A stretch of DNA of 64,000 bases from Chloroflexota bacterium (GCA_020161935.1 JAIUNI010000002.1:744001-808000), one strand, 5' to 3'; positions 52,884-62,331 are shown, counted from the first letter of the stretch. A program made the numbers and translations. Notes: generated from the sequence alone by a model not told the origin.

Positions 52884-53629
52884 GGCAGATATTCGCAGTC
52901 TTTAAACGCGAACTCGGTTTATATTTCCGGTCGCCGGTGGCCTATGCCATCGCTTTCGCCCTGATGCTGTTCTTCGGCTTCTTATTTACGGGCAACTTAA
53001 GCGAGGCTTCGCAGCGGCAAGTTCCGGCTGACCAGATCAATTTTATGCCCAGCACGCTGACCTTCCTGATGTTTTTGGTCGCCCCGCTGCTGACCATGCG
53101 GCTGATCTCGGAAGAAACGCGCGAAGGCACGCTCGAAGTGCTGATGACGATGCCGATCCGCGAGTCGCAGTTTATCATCGGCAAGTTCCTCGCGGTGTGG
53201 ACATACTACACGGTGATCCTCGGCCTGACGCTGGTGTATTACCAAATCCTGCGAACCGTCGGAATACCGGACAGCGGGCGTGCGCTGGGCATGTACCTCG
53301 GTGCGTGGCTGTACGGCGGCGCGACGCTGGCGATTACGATGATCTGGTCGGCGGTGACGGAAGATCAGGTCGTGGCGGCGTTCCTCGGCGCGGCGACGGT
53401 GCTGGTGCTGTACCTAGCGGAAATCGCCGCCAGCGCGATTAGCAACCTGCCGAATGTTAACCCCGGTTTGGGATCATTCATTCGCGAGTTGGGGTTCTCG
53501 GCCCATTATGAAGCAACCATGCTCAACGGCGTGATCCGCGCCGAAGACATTCTCTACTTTGTATTTATGATCGTCGCCGCGCTGTTCATCACAACGCGGA
53601 TTGTTGAAGTAAGGCGGTGGAGATCATGA
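52880..53629 (+). CDS. ABC-2 permease of a Gld-like exporter
   Basis: The 249-aa permease has six membrane helices (VAYAIAFALMLFFGFLFTG first) with the ABC-2 MRLISEETREGTLEVL segment, like GldF. It overlaps the ATPase gene by 4 bp and the GldG-like gene by 4 bp when that starts at 53626. Substrate unknown. Confidence 0.93.
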   Translation: MRQIFAVFKRELGLYFRSPVAYAIAFALMLFFGFLFTGNLSEASQRQVPADQINFMPSTLTFLMFLVAPLLTMRLISEETREGTLEVLMTMPIRESQFIIGKFLAVWTYYTVILGLTLVYYQILRTVGIPDSGRALGMYLGAWLYGGATLAITMIWSAVTEDQVVAAFLGAATVLVLYLAEIAASAISNLPNVNPGLGSFIRELGFSAHYEATMLNGVIRAEDILYFVFMIVAALFITTRIVEVRRWRS

Positions 53630-55356
53630 CGACTCCGAATCCAAATCTGAACGAACAAGACCCGTTTATTCCCGCGTTCTATATGCTGATTCTGGCGGCG
53701 CTCGGCTTGCTGATCGCGGTCGTGGTGGCCTTAACGCAGCCTGTGTTCAGCGTGGTTGGCTGGGGCGGCCTCGGATTAGCAATCGTCGCGCTGGTCGTGT
53801 GGGTGTTCATGGCTCCTGAGCAAGCCAAGTCGATCCTCACGGGGCGCACGGCGCGGTACGGCGGGACGACGGTGCTGGTGACGATCCTGTTCCTTGTGGC
53901 ACTGATCGCGATTTACAGCGTGGTAAAGAGCCGCAATATCCGTGTTGACCTGACGCAGCGGGATACGTTCTCGCTGACTGACACCACACGCGAGGCCATT
54001 TCAAGTTTGTCGCTTGAGCCAAACGTGCCGAATATCAAGATATTGGCCTTCTATGAAACGACAGAAGCCAGCCAGCGCGACCAAGCGGCAATCCTGCTGG
54101 ATGATTACGTTAAGACCAGCAGCAACAAAATCGCGTATGAGTTCATTGACCCGGTACGTGTCCCCGGCGTGGTGCAGCAGTATGACCTGCAAGCGAATTC
54201 AACGGGCAGCATCAGCCGTTTCGCGGTCGTGCCACTGGATGGCGAGGGCAACCCGGTCGCGGATAAAGCGGAAACGGTGCAGTTCTTGAGTCAGGAAGAA
54301 ATCACCAACGCGATCATGCGGGTGGCGGCTTCCGGTGACTTCCGCGCTTACTTCCTGACGACGGCGGATACCGCCAAACTCACCGATACGACTACAAGCG
54401 GGTTATCCGACATCAACAGCATTTTGCAAGATGTCTATAACTGGAAAACGCAAGAGGTGAGCATCCTTGACCTGACCTCGCCGCAAAGCACGATTCAACT
54501 GAATGACCCGACTGCCGACGGCGAAGTATTGGTCATCGTCGGCGGGATGAGCGCCCTGACGGACGATCAGGCGAAATTCATCACCGATTATCTGGATGCG
54601 GGCGGCAAGCTCATTATGTATGCCGCGCCGTTGAATGAGGACGGCTCGCCCACACTGGCGACGAGTGAGACCCTCAGCACGTATCTCTATAACAACTTCG
54701 GAATGCGCTTCGCCAACGACATCGTGCTTGACCAATTTCAGGCATTCGATAGGCTGCCGTTCCAGCCTGCGGCGCTGGGCAGTGAGATGAGTGCCAGCCA
54801 ATACATCACGCAGGAGTTCACAACCAACCCGAACTACTTTGCAGTTTTCCGGTTAAGCCGCAGCATCGAGTTCGCGCCAACCTTCCCCACCGGTGTTACC
54901 GTCGCACAGTTGGTCAATTCCGGGGGGCAGTCTTATGCGAAAACAGACCCCAATGTGCTGACGGCAACCGAGATAAGCCAGTTCGACCAAGTTGAAACTG
55001 ATGCTAAAGGGCCGTTTGTACTGGCCGCATCGGCAGAAAATGCGTCAACCGGCGCAAAGGTTGTGTTGATCGGCAGTTCGGATGTCCCCACAAACTACTT
55101 TACCCCGTACTCGCAACAGGGTATTGTGAATTCCGGCATCGCCCTTACGAGTTTCTATTGGACGACCAACTTCGAGGACTTCTTCACGAAGATTCCGCAG
55201 GTGGCGGCCCAAGAGCGACCGGAAGACACGCCAATTGTGGTCGCGCCGGAATTCGGGCGTACCGCCAATTTCATCACGCTGATCCTGCTGCCCTTCGGCA
55301 TCTTGTTGATCGGCATCGCGGTGTGGTGGTTCTCGCGCGAAAAACGCACAAGCTAG
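53626..55356 (+). CDS. GldG-like ABC-exporter accessory protein
   Basis: The 576-aa protein has two N-terminal hydrophobic helices, a third at about 80-100, and a GldG-type domain (NIKILAFYETTE, KIAYEFIDPVRVPG, VLVIVGGMSALTDDQAKFI), then a C-terminal membrane helix (ITLILLPFGILLIGIAVWWF). GldG partners GldA/GldF in gliding bacteroidetes. The start at 53626 forms an ATGA overlap with the permease stop; an in-frame GTG at 53617 is the alternative. Confidence 0.88.
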   Translation: MTTPNPNLNEQDPFIPAFYMLILAALGLLIAVVVALTQPVFSVVGWGGLGLAIVALVVWVFMAPEQAKSILTGRTARYGGTTVLVTILFLVALIAIYSVVKSRNIRVDLTQRDTFSLTDTTREAISSLSLEPNVPNIKILAFYETTEASQRDQAAILLDDYVKTSSNKIAYEFIDPVRVPGVVQQYDLQANSTGSISRFAVVPLDGEGNPVADKAETVQFLSQEEITNAIMRVAASGDFRAYFLTTADTAKLTDTTTSGLSDINSILQDVYNWKTQEVSILDLTSPQSTIQLNDPTADGEVLVIVGGMSALTDDQAKFITDYLDAGGKLIMYAAPLNEDGSPTLATSETLSTYLYNNFGMRFANDIVLDQFQAFDRLPFQPAALGSEMSASQYITQEFTTNPNYFAVFRLSRSIEFAPTFPTGVTVAQLVNSGGQSYAKTDPNVLTATEISQFDQVETDAKGPFVLAASAENASTGAKVVLIGSSDVPTNYFTPYSQQGIVNSGIALTSFYWTTNFEDFFTKIPQVAAQERPEDTPIVVAPEFGRTANFITLILLPFGILLIGIAVWWFSREKRTS

Positions 55357-55368
55357 TCATCTCAACCG

Positions 55369-55395
55369 GTGGGTATACCACTTTGGTATACCCAC
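55369..55395 (+). terminator. Perfect 11-bp hairpin inside the exporter operon
   Basis: GTGGGTATACC/GGTATACCCAC with loop ACTTT lies 12 bp after the GldG-like stop. Its tail TATCTATTTTG is only partly T-rich, so it may be an attenuator or RNA-processing or stabilising hairpin rather than a full stop. Confidence 0.6.
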
Positions 55396-55461
55396 TATCT
55401 ATTTTGACAACAGAATTTACATGCACCGGAACATCACCGATGTTGCGAGGAGAGTTGTATC

Positions 55462-56403
55462 ATGCGTTTGAATCGCGGGACGCTTAGTCTCGGTTTAATT
55501 AGTGTTATCGTTATCGTGGCGGCGCTGCTTTTGAGCCAGCAAGAGGCGAATAACCCCGCGAGTGGAACCCCCACCGCGACCTCAGCCGCCGTCACAGGGC
55601 CGTTGTTCCCGGATATTGCGGCAGTTGATGCCCAGAGCAAGATTGTGCGCTTCGAAGTGGTGAATACCACCGACCAGAGTAAAGTGGTTATGACGAAGGA
55701 TGCCGCCAGCGTGTGGACGGTCGCGGAAGCCACCAACAGTCAAGAATTGGCGACCGACCAGACCAAAGCCGTCGGGATGATGAGCAATTTGGCATCGCTC
55801 GAAGCGGTTGACCAATTCACGGCGGAATCGCTTGTCGAGTACGGGTTGGATACACCCGACTACATCCTCACCCTGACCGACTCGGACGGCAAAACGTATG
55901 TCGTCAACGTAGGTAACAAGACGGTCACGACACCCCGTTACTATGTGACGATCAACGACGACAAGCAGACCGTGTATTTGGTTCAGGGCAGCACGATTGA
56001 TATGCTGGTCGCGAATATCGCCATCCCGGCTTACGTGCCGTCACCGACACCGCAGCCAACCCTAACCCCATCGCCGAACCCGTACAGTGAGGTTGAGCAG
56101 ACCGCAACTGCTGTTGTCGATCAACAGAACTTCGCGCTGACGCTGACGGCTATCGTCGAAGTGACAGCGGAAGCCACCAGCGAGGCGACGGCTGAGGCCA
56201 CCCGTGAAGCCCTCAGTGAAGTGACGGCAGAGGCGACCTCTGAAGCTGCAACGGATGTGCCAGCTACGAATACGCCGCGTCCAACCGCGACCACCGTACC
56301 GGCTACGAATACGCCGCGCCCGACCGCGACCGATGTGCCAGCCACCAGTACGACGCGCCCGACCGCGACCAAAACGCTGACACCGACGGCAACACCGACT
56401 TAA
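55462..56403 (+). CDS. DUF4340-like protein with low-complexity tail
   Basis: The 313-aa protein has an N-terminal membrane anchor (GLISVIVIVAALLLSQQEA), a DUF4340-like domain (VWTVAEATNSQELATDQTKA, LVEYGLDTPDYILTL), and a ~100-residue Ala/Glu/Thr/Pro tail with AEATSEATAEATRE and repeats of ATNTPRPTAT. DUF4340 often follows GldG-type genes, so it is probably the fourth part of the exporter. The tail resembles those of CtaC and the Ser/Thr kinase linkers. Confidence 0.82.
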   Translation: MRLNRGTLSLGLISVIVIVAALLLSQQEANNPASGTPTATSAAVTGPLFPDIAAVDAQSKIVRFEVVNTTDQSKVVMTKDAASVWTVAEATNSQELATDQTKAVGMMSNLASLEAVDQFTAESLVEYGLDTPDYILTLTDSDGKTYVVNVGNKTVTTPRYYVTINDDKQTVYLVQGSTIDMLVANIAIPAYVPSPTPQPTLTPSPNPYSEVEQTATAVVDQQNFALTLTAIVEVTAEATSEATAEATREALSEVTAEATSEAATDVPATNTPRPTATTVPATNTPRPTATDVPATSTTRPTATKTLTPTATPT

Positions 56404-56447
56404 GATGGAGGCAGGAAACGCCGCCTCTATATAGACGCTGATCCACC

Positions 56448-56485
56448 AAAACCCTGCTGATCCCCTACGAATGCAGGGTTTTTTG
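56448..56485 (+). terminator. Terminator of the Gld-like operon
   Basis: AAACCCTGC pairs with GCAGGGTTT around a 15-nt loop and is followed by TTTTG. It lies 45 bp past the DUF4340-like stop. Confidence 0.85.
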
Positions 56486-56588
56486 TATGCGTTTGTCAAA
56501 TAATGCTGATCTTTGTCTTTTTTGTTTCAACTCTCTGCTAATATATGTGTGGGGGAGCATTATTAAAAATTTGTAGGCAGTTAAGATC

Positions 56589-57809
56589 ATGACACGTTTA
56601 ATCATGCGGCGCGGCCCGCAGGTTGGCAAAGTATTTACGCTTGAAGGCGAAATTGTTACGCTCGGCAGCGGCATGAAGAACGGCATCGTCATTCAGGATA
56701 ATGATGTCAGCCGCGAACACTGCCGCCTCGTGCGCGTGATGGCGGATTATGAACTGCATGACCTGAACTCCGCCCGTGGGACGTTCGTGGCTGGTCAGCG
56801 CCTCAAAGCGGGTTGGCTGCTCAAGCCGGGGAATGTGATTGAACTCGGCGAAAATGTGGTGCTGGAATATGACCGCGCCCCGGCTGTCGTGGAGATGGAA
56901 AAGATCACTACCAGCAGCGCCCCCAAGCACATCACCAAACCGACCGAGAAATCGCACCCGTACCTCGTGATTACGGCTGGCCCTAAAACCGGCGAGGTTT
57001 ACCCGCTGAAAAGCGAAAAGGTTACAATCGGGCGTGACCAGACCAGCGATATCATGGTCGCAAATTCGGCCATCAGCCGTTCGCACCTGATCCTGCGCTG
57101 GAAAGACAATGCCTACGAGATCGAAGATCAAGGCTCGACCAACGGCACGGCGGTCAACGGCGCGGTGCTGGAAGCCAAAGTGCCACGCCAGATTCACTCG
57201 AACGATGTCATCAACGTGGCGGCGACGGTCGAATTCCGTTTTACATGGCAGCCGGACGATGTGAAGAACGAGAGCGAAGAAACCCGCGAGAAACTGGCTC
57301 GCCCCAGCACCAAAGAATTCTTACAGCGAGAAACCGCCGATAACAAGCTGATTACCCAGCCAAACTCCAAGCGGCAGACGAGCAAATTGGGGACGGGTTT
57401 GCAGCAGGGGGCGCTGCTTGACCATGTATTCATCACCTACGCCCGTTCCGAGTGGCAGTCGATTGTCGTACCAATGATGGCGCTGATGCAGGACGCGGGG
57501 TTGAAGGTGTGGGTTGACCAATACTTGATTCAAGGCGGCGACGATTGGATGGTGGCGGTCGAACAGGCGCTTTCGGAGTGCAAGCTGCTGGTGGTCGTCA
57601 TCTCGCCGGAAGCGCTCGAATCGCGCTACGTGCGGCTGGCCTACCGCTACTTCTTCAACCGCGAGAAGCCGATTGTGCCGGTTCTTTACGCGCCGGTGGA
57701 TGAAGTGCCGCTCGAACTCCGTAAAAATGATCTGCTGCCCTACAGCAGCAGCGACCGTAAAAAGACATTTGACAACTTGATACAGGAAGTTAAACGGCTT
57801 AAAGGCTGA
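56589..57809 (+). CDS. FHA - FHA - TIR domain protein
   Basis: The 406-aa protein has two FHA domains (about 20-95 with SREHCRLV and NSARGTFV, and 125-210 with SRSHLIL and GSTNGTAVNG), a charged linker, and a TIR domain from about 278 to 400 (DHVFITYARSEWQ, VVVISPEALESRYV). In the TIR helix where the catalytic Glu of NADase TIRs is expected (WVxxE), the sequence reads YVRLAYRYFF, so Ala appears to replace it. It is cytoplasmic and may act as a phospho-dependent scaffold. Downstream is the histidine kinase. Confidence 0.9.
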   Translation: MTRLIMRRGPQVGKVFTLEGEIVTLGSGMKNGIVIQDNDVSREHCRLVRVMADYELHDLNSARGTFVAGQRLKAGWLLKPGNVIELGENVVLEYDRAPAVVEMEKITTSSAPKHITKPTEKSHPYLVITAGPKTGEVYPLKSEKVTIGRDQTSDIMVANSAISRSHLILRWKDNAYEIEDQGSTNGTAVNGAVLEAKVPRQIHSNDVINVAATVEFRFTWQPDDVKNESEETREKLARPSTKEFLQRETADNKLITQPNSKRQTSKLGTGLQQGALLDHVFITYARSEWQSIVVPMMALMQDAGLKVWVDQYLIQGGDDWMVAVEQALSECKLLVVVISPEALESRYVRLAYRYFFNREKPIVPVLYAPVDEVPLELRKNDLLPYSSSDRKKTFDNLIQEVKRLKG

Positions 57810-57909
57810 TTGACCTATCCACGATGTAACCTCGTTCAACCACGCTGCTGAATGCCGCCGAACGAGGTTATTGGTTTGCGCTGACACGATCAAAAATATT
57901 TGAGGAATT

Positions 57910-59496
57910 ATGTTTACCGAGCGCCAGCGGCTGGATGCCTTCTATAAAATCAGCAAGACCCTGCGTGAACAGGATGCCAATATCCAGAATATCTTGCAGA
58001 GTGCGCTCACGGTTACGACCTCCAGCCTCGGCGCACGGCACGCCTGCCTGATTACATTTCACAAAGATGACCGCGTGAATAACAAACTGATTTTAGGGCC
58101 GCAGGGCAACCTCGAAGGCCGCTACGCGCTGTGGCAGGAACTCATCGGACGCGGGTTGATCGGTATGGTGCATCACGGGCGGCGGGTGATCGTCATTCAC
58201 GACATCAGCACCGACCAGCGCTGGCCGCAGTTGGAATCGACACCGGACGAACTGCGGAGCGGGTCAGCGGTTGGGCTGCCGTTGGAGAAGAACGGCAATA
58301 TGTACGGCGTGCTGGCGCTCATTCACCCGAAAATTGAGTATTTCGACAGCGGGTTGATTGAGTGGCTGACGGCGGTGACGGATATGATTAGCGCCTCGGT
58401 CGGGAACGCGGTCGAGATGAACGCCATCCCCAAAGATGAAACGCGCTACAAGTGGCTGTTCGAAGATGCCGTTTTACCACTCATCATCACCAACCTCGAC
58501 GGTTATATCATCGACGTGAACGTGAAAGCCTGTGACTTCCTGCGTTATTCCCGCGCCGACCTGATCCAACAGGCGATTAATAAGGTTCACCGGTTGGGAA
58601 CCGGGCCGATTGGGGCAAACCGTTTCGGGTCGCTGCAAGCGGGTAAAGAAGTCACCTTTCGCACGGTGGCCTCGCCCAAAAAGGGAGAGGATATTCCGGT
58701 GATGGTGCGCGCCCGCCGGATTTACCTCGGTGAAGACGACGTAATCCTGTGGGCGGAAGAAGATATTTCGGCGCAGCTCGAACTGGAACAGCTCCGGCAG
58801 GATTTGACCTCGATGGTGTACCACGACCTGCGCGGCCCGCTGCACACCATCTACAGCAGCATCGTCACACTGAATAAGCTGCTGGCACGGGAACAAACCT
58901 CGGTGGTCAAAGACCTGCTGGATGTGGGTGTTCGCAGCACGAAGCAGCTCACACGCCTCGTCGAAAGTTTGCTGGATATTCAACGGCTGGAAGAAGGCAA
59001 GGCGGTGCTGGATGCCAAACCGATTTCGATCAGCGCGATTCTGGCGGAAGCGGCGCAACTGGTCAGCCCACTCATCCACGAATCCGAGCAGAAGCTGCGG
59101 ATGGACATCGGCGATGACCTACCCCTGTTCACCTGTGACGCGGATATGATCCTGCGGGTGATTACGAACCTGATGGAAAACGCGGTTAAATACACGCCGA
59201 TGGGCGGCAGCATTACCCTCAGCGCCCGTATGACGGGGGATGCTGTGCGAATCAGTGTGAACGACTCCGGGCCGGGGATCGCACCGCAGATGCAGGGCAA
59301 GATTTTCGAGAAGTTCAGCCGTGTGAAGTATAAAGACGCGCCTAAAGGGGTCGGGCTGGGTTTAGCGTTCTGCCGCCTCGCGGTAGAGGCGCACGGCGGG
59401 CGCATCTGGGTCGAAAGCGAGCAGGGGCAAGGCTCGTCGTTTATCTTCACCCTGCCCATGCACAAAGAAGCCGCACCGCTGACGGTACAGAATTAG
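57910..59496 (+). CDS. GAF-PAS sensor histidine kinase
   Basis: The 528-aa protein has a GAF domain (about 15-165), a PAS domain (about 185-290), HisKA with the phosphorylated His in YHDLRGPL (His305), and an HATPase domain with NLMENAVKY, DSGPGIAP and GVGLGLAF. No membrane helix is seen, so it senses a cytoplasmic signal. No cognate response regulator is adjacent. It may pair functionally with the FHA-FHA-TIR protein, 100 bp upstream. Its stop overlaps the stop of the convergent gene by 4 bp. Confidence 0.94.
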   Translation: MFTERQRLDAFYKISKTLREQDANIQNILQSALTVTTSSLGARHACLITFHKDDRVNNKLILGPQGNLEGRYALWQELIGRGLIGMVHHGRRVIVIHDISTDQRWPQLESTPDELRSGSAVGLPLEKNGNMYGVLALIHPKIEYFDSGLIEWLTAVTDMISASVGNAVEMNAIPKDETRYKWLFEDAVLPLIITNLDGYIIDVNVKACDFLRYSRADLIQQAINKVHRLGTGPIGANRFGSLQAGKEVTFRTVASPKKGEDIPVMVRARRIYLGEDDVILWAEEDISAQLELEQLRQDLTSMVYHDLRGPLHTIYSSIVTLNKLLAREQTSVVKDLLDVGVRSTKQLTRLVESLLDIQRLEEGKAVLDAKPISISAILAEAAQLVSPLIHESEQKLRMDIGDDLPLFTCDADMILRVITNLMENAVKYTPMGGSITLSARMTGDAVRISVNDSGPGIAPQMQGKIFEKFSRVKYKDAPKGVGLGLAFCRLAVEAHGGRIWVESEQGQGSSFIFTLPMHKEAAPLTVQN

Positions 59497-59861
59497 CGTT
59501 CGGCGAGGATATGCCACTGCGCTTCCTCGACACCCCATGCCTCGACCCCACCACCACCGATCAACTGCACACAGTCAGCCGGTAGTTGGCTGCCGCGCCG
59601 TGTTTCGGACAGCGGTAAATGACCAAACGCCGTTTCAACCGCTTTAACCGCGACGACGTTCAGGTAGATTTCAATCCGTTCAATCGCCTCCACCTCACCT
59701 ACGACATAGCTCCACACTTCGGCGGTGGATGCTGGTAAGAGGTACTTACTGCCGCGCGGCGAGGAGAGGTAGCGCGTAAGGGCTGCGACGAACGCCGCAG
59801 CCTCGGTAATATCGGTGTACTGCACCAGCGTGTAATCAGCAGCGGGGGTCGGCACGGTCAT
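59493..59861 (-). CDS. Small protein of unknown function
   Basis: The 122-aa protein is mixed alpha/beta with no recognised domain (TDITEAAAFVAALTRYL, VEAIERIEIYLN). It ends in overlap with the convergent kinase gene and starts 9 bp before the MaoC-like stop, so it is probably the last gene of that pair. Function cannot be assigned. Confidence 0.55.
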   Translation of the reverse strand: MTVPTPAADYTLVQYTDITEAAAFVAALTRYLSSPRGSKYLLPASTAEVWSYVVGEVEAIERIEIYLNVVAVKAVETAFGHLPLSETRRGSQLPADCVQLIGGGGVEAWGVEEAQWHILAER

Positions 59862-59870
59862 GGGCGTGTG

Positions 59871-60344
59871 TTAAGCCTCAGCCGGTTTGGAAGCCAGCAG
59901 CAGCTCCATCGTGCCGGACTGCACCGTCTTGCCCTCTTGGTTGATGATCTTGACTTCGGCAGTGACGATGCCGCCACCCAAGCGCTTCATCTCTTTCTTT
60001 TCTTTGACCGTCAGTTGGACGTGGGTGGTGTCGCCGATAAAGACCGGCAGACTGAACTTCATTTCGAGGCCGCGGAAGGCCAACACGGTGCGCTCCATGA
60101 AGCCAAGTTGGTACAACTGCCCGACGGCGTAGCTGAGGGTCAACATGCCGTGCGCCACGCGCTGCTTCATCGGGTGGGTTTTCATGTACTCGGCGTTGGT
60201 GTGCATCGGGTTATAGTCACCGGTCAACCCCGCGAACTGCACGATGTCGCTTTCGGTGATGGTGCGCCCGCGCGTGATGAGCGGTTTATCCACTTCAATA
60301 TCTTCAAAATAATAGCCGATTGGGCCGTTTTCTGTATATCGCAT
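59871..60344 (-). CDS. MaoC-like hot-dog dehydratase
   Basis: The 157-aa protein has the MaoC/(R)-enoyl-CoA hydratase motif DYNPMHTNAEY with Asp and His in the usual spacing, followed by RVAHGMLTLSYAVGQL. It would hydrate enoyl-CoA or a related acyl group. The unknown gene at 59493 follows on the same strand. Confidence 0.9.
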   Translation of the reverse strand: MRYTENGPIGYYFEDIEVDKPLITRGRTITESDIVQFAGLTGDYNPMHTNAEYMKTHPMKQRVAHGMLTLSYAVGQLYQLGFMERTVLAFRGLEMKFSLPVFIGDTTHVQLTVKEKKEMKRLGGGIVTAEVKIINQEGKTVQSGTMELLLASKPAEA

Positions 60345-60395
60345 CTATAACCTCACAAGTGCTATCCAAAAATAAAATCAGCCGTTGTTCGCCAC

Positions 60396-60968
60396 TTAAT
60401 GCAAGATTTCGCCTTTGGTCGGGTCAGCAATCACCCGCCCGATTTGCAGCGAGCGAATAACCTCATCCCACACGGGGCGGAACTTCACGGCTTGGTTCAC
60501 CCAATAGTCGAACGAGATGAGCGCGTGCATATCAAACCCCCGTGCCAGAGTCACCCGCGTAAACGCCTCGCGCGGCTTCTCAACCGGGTCGATAAAGCGC
60601 GACTCCGCCCACACCACTTCGATGTCCGTGCGCGGCAAACGGGTGATCGGCGTGATCGACAGGGTGTCGCGGTCAGAAACACCCTTCATTGACTGTTCAA
60701 GCAGCGCGTTGATGGGCAGCCCTGTCCAATCAATACCCGGCTGTGTGCGGAAGAACGTCACCGAAAGCCGTGCGTCGTCGTTGGGCGGGGCGGCGTTGTG
60801 CATCTCGAAGGGTTCGGTTTTCGCGACAAACCATTTTTCGGGAATGTTGAAGCTGACCGCGCCGCGATCCAGCACCACAATCTTAAACCCCGCCGGAGCC
60901 TTCCAGCTATGGTTTTCCTTGAGTTTTAGCGTTTGGGATTTGAATGGTTTGGGCTTATTTTTGGTCAT
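60396..60968 (-). CDS. Conserved hypothetical protein
   Basis: The 190-aa protein has a Lys-rich N-terminus and an alpha/beta domain (RGAVSFNIPEKWFVAKTE, ARLSVTFFRTQPG, MHALISFDYWVNQ) resembling DUF1795/PsbP-like folds. No catalytic motif or signal peptide is visible. It lies 51 bp before the MaoC-like gene on the same strand. Confidence 0.55.
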   Translation of the reverse strand: MTKNKPKPFKSQTLKLKENHSWKAPAGFKIVVLDRGAVSFNIPEKWFVAKTEPFEMHNAAPPNDDARLSVTFFRTQPGIDWTGLPINALLEQSMKGVSDRDTLSITPITRLPRTDIEVVWAESRFIDPVEKPREAFTRVTLARGFDMHALISFDYWVNQAVKFRPVWDEVIRSLQIGRVIADPTKGEILH

Positions 60969-61061
60969 GGTCGCGCTCCCCCACAGCAGTGGATGTCATG
61001 CCCATTGTAACGCATTTTGGCTAGGGGGATAGGCGAGGGGTGAAGGATGTGGGTGGTTAAA

Positions 61062-61129
61062 CCCTCACCCCTAGTCCCACGTCGGTACGTTCGCAGGCTC
61101 ACTCCACCGTCAGCCCTCATGGCGAGGGG
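61062..61129. repeat. Interspersed repeat related to 26621-26690 (inverted)
   Basis: It starts CCCTCACCCCTAGTCCCACG and ends CCCTCATGGCGAGGGG; the centre carries GCAGGCTCACTCCACCGTCA. The two ends also match repeats inside the family 1 elements. Confidence 0.75.
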
Positions 61130-61194
61130 AACCAAACAAAGTCACTACTATCTAGTCATGCTCGTTTGGGGTGCAACTCCCTTTAGAGAGATTA

Positions 61195-61995
61195 TTAGCC
61201 AGATGTGTCTTTCAGCAGGAAGCGCAGGGCATCCGGCAGGCGGCGCGCCCACGCGGCCTCGTTGTGTTCGCCGTCCTGCTCGACCACATGAATGAGGTCG
61301 TGATTGAGGCGGTACCCTTTGCCGACGAGTATCTGCTTCATGCGGCGGGCGCTTTGTTCGCGCGTGCCGTTGTCAAGGTAGATTTTGCCTTCCACAAGCG
61401 GGCGCTGCTCGGTGTAGGGGTAAATCGCGCCGCCTGCGATCCAAAACGCCGGACTCATGACCCCCGCGAAACCGAACACATCCGGCCTTTGGAAGAAGGC
61501 ATACAAGCTAATCAGACCACCCATCGAGGAGCCGATGGTTCCGGTGTGGTCACGGTCGGTCAGCGTGCGGAAGTCGCGGTCGATGATCGGCTTTAGCGTG
61601 TCGATCATAAAGGCGAGATAACTGTCGCCGCTGCCGTTCCACATCTGCGGGAACGGATTGTATTCCTGAAAGCGCTTATCGGTGTTGGCGATGCCCACAA
61701 TGATGACTTCGATGCCTTCGCTGGCAAGGCGGCTGAGGGTTTCATCCACCTCCCATTCTTGACCGGCGAACCCGGTGCCACGATCAAACAGGTTTTGCCC
61801 ATCGTGCATGTAGATAACCGGATAGCGTTTGTCGCCGGTATGGTAGCTGGACGGCAGCAGCACGAAGATGTCGCGTTGATTGCCCAACTGTGGGCTGGGC
61901 AGCGCGGGCAGCACCCGCAGCTCACCCACGACGGTGTGAGGCGCATTCCCCCGCCAGTCGGGATACGTGCGCCAGAATTGCTCAATTACAGTCAT
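61195..61995 (-). CDS. Esterase of the Fes/D family (alpha/beta hydrolase)
   Basis: The 266-aa protein matches the putative esterase family of enterochelin esterase and S-formylglutathione hydrolase type: VIYMHDGQNLFD, the nucleophile elbow GSSMGGLISLYAFF, and a late HNEAAWARRLPDALRFL with the catalytic His. No signal peptide is seen. Substrate unknown. Confidence 0.88.
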   Translation of the reverse strand: MTVIEQFWRTYPDWRGNAPHTVVGELRVLPALPSPQLGNQRDIFVLLPSSYHTGDKRYPVIYMHDGQNLFDRGTGFAGQEWEVDETLSRLASEGIEVIIVGIANTDKRFQEYNPFPQMWNGSGDSYLAFMIDTLKPIIDRDFRTLTDRDHTGTIGSSMGGLISLYAFFQRPDVFGFAGVMSPAFWIAGGAIYPYTEQRPLVEGKIYLDNGTREQSARRMKQILVGKGYRLNHDLIHVVEQDGEHNEAAWARRLPDALRFLLKDTSG

Positions 61996-62331
61996 ATCAA
62001 ACTCCGTATAGACAGCACATTTGCAAGTTTCGATTGGTTATTTGGTGGGGGCAGGGAGACGAAAACCCGTAATATGCCGTAATTTACACCCTCATTGTAG
62101 TCCTATTTTGTGAACAATTGGTTAGTGAAAGTATGAAAAACGTTAAGGTTTTTCGCTCCCGTACAGCCGAGACACGGGGAAATTCTGACGTTTTCCCTCC
62201 GTTCTCTCGTATACTTAGCACAGAAGTACTATCTTCTGAGCGAATTCTCAAGTATATTTTGTTAAGGCATGATAAAATGCTTTTTAGCGTGGATGCATTA
62301 TGCATATACAAAGCAAAAGGAGACAGTGAAA
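61996..62331. other. Intergenic region upstream of the small conserved gene
   Basis: This 336-bp stretch is AT-richer than its surroundings and has no recognisable gene; frames on both strands are short. A GATAAAAT-type -10 lies near 62270. Confidence 0.45.
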
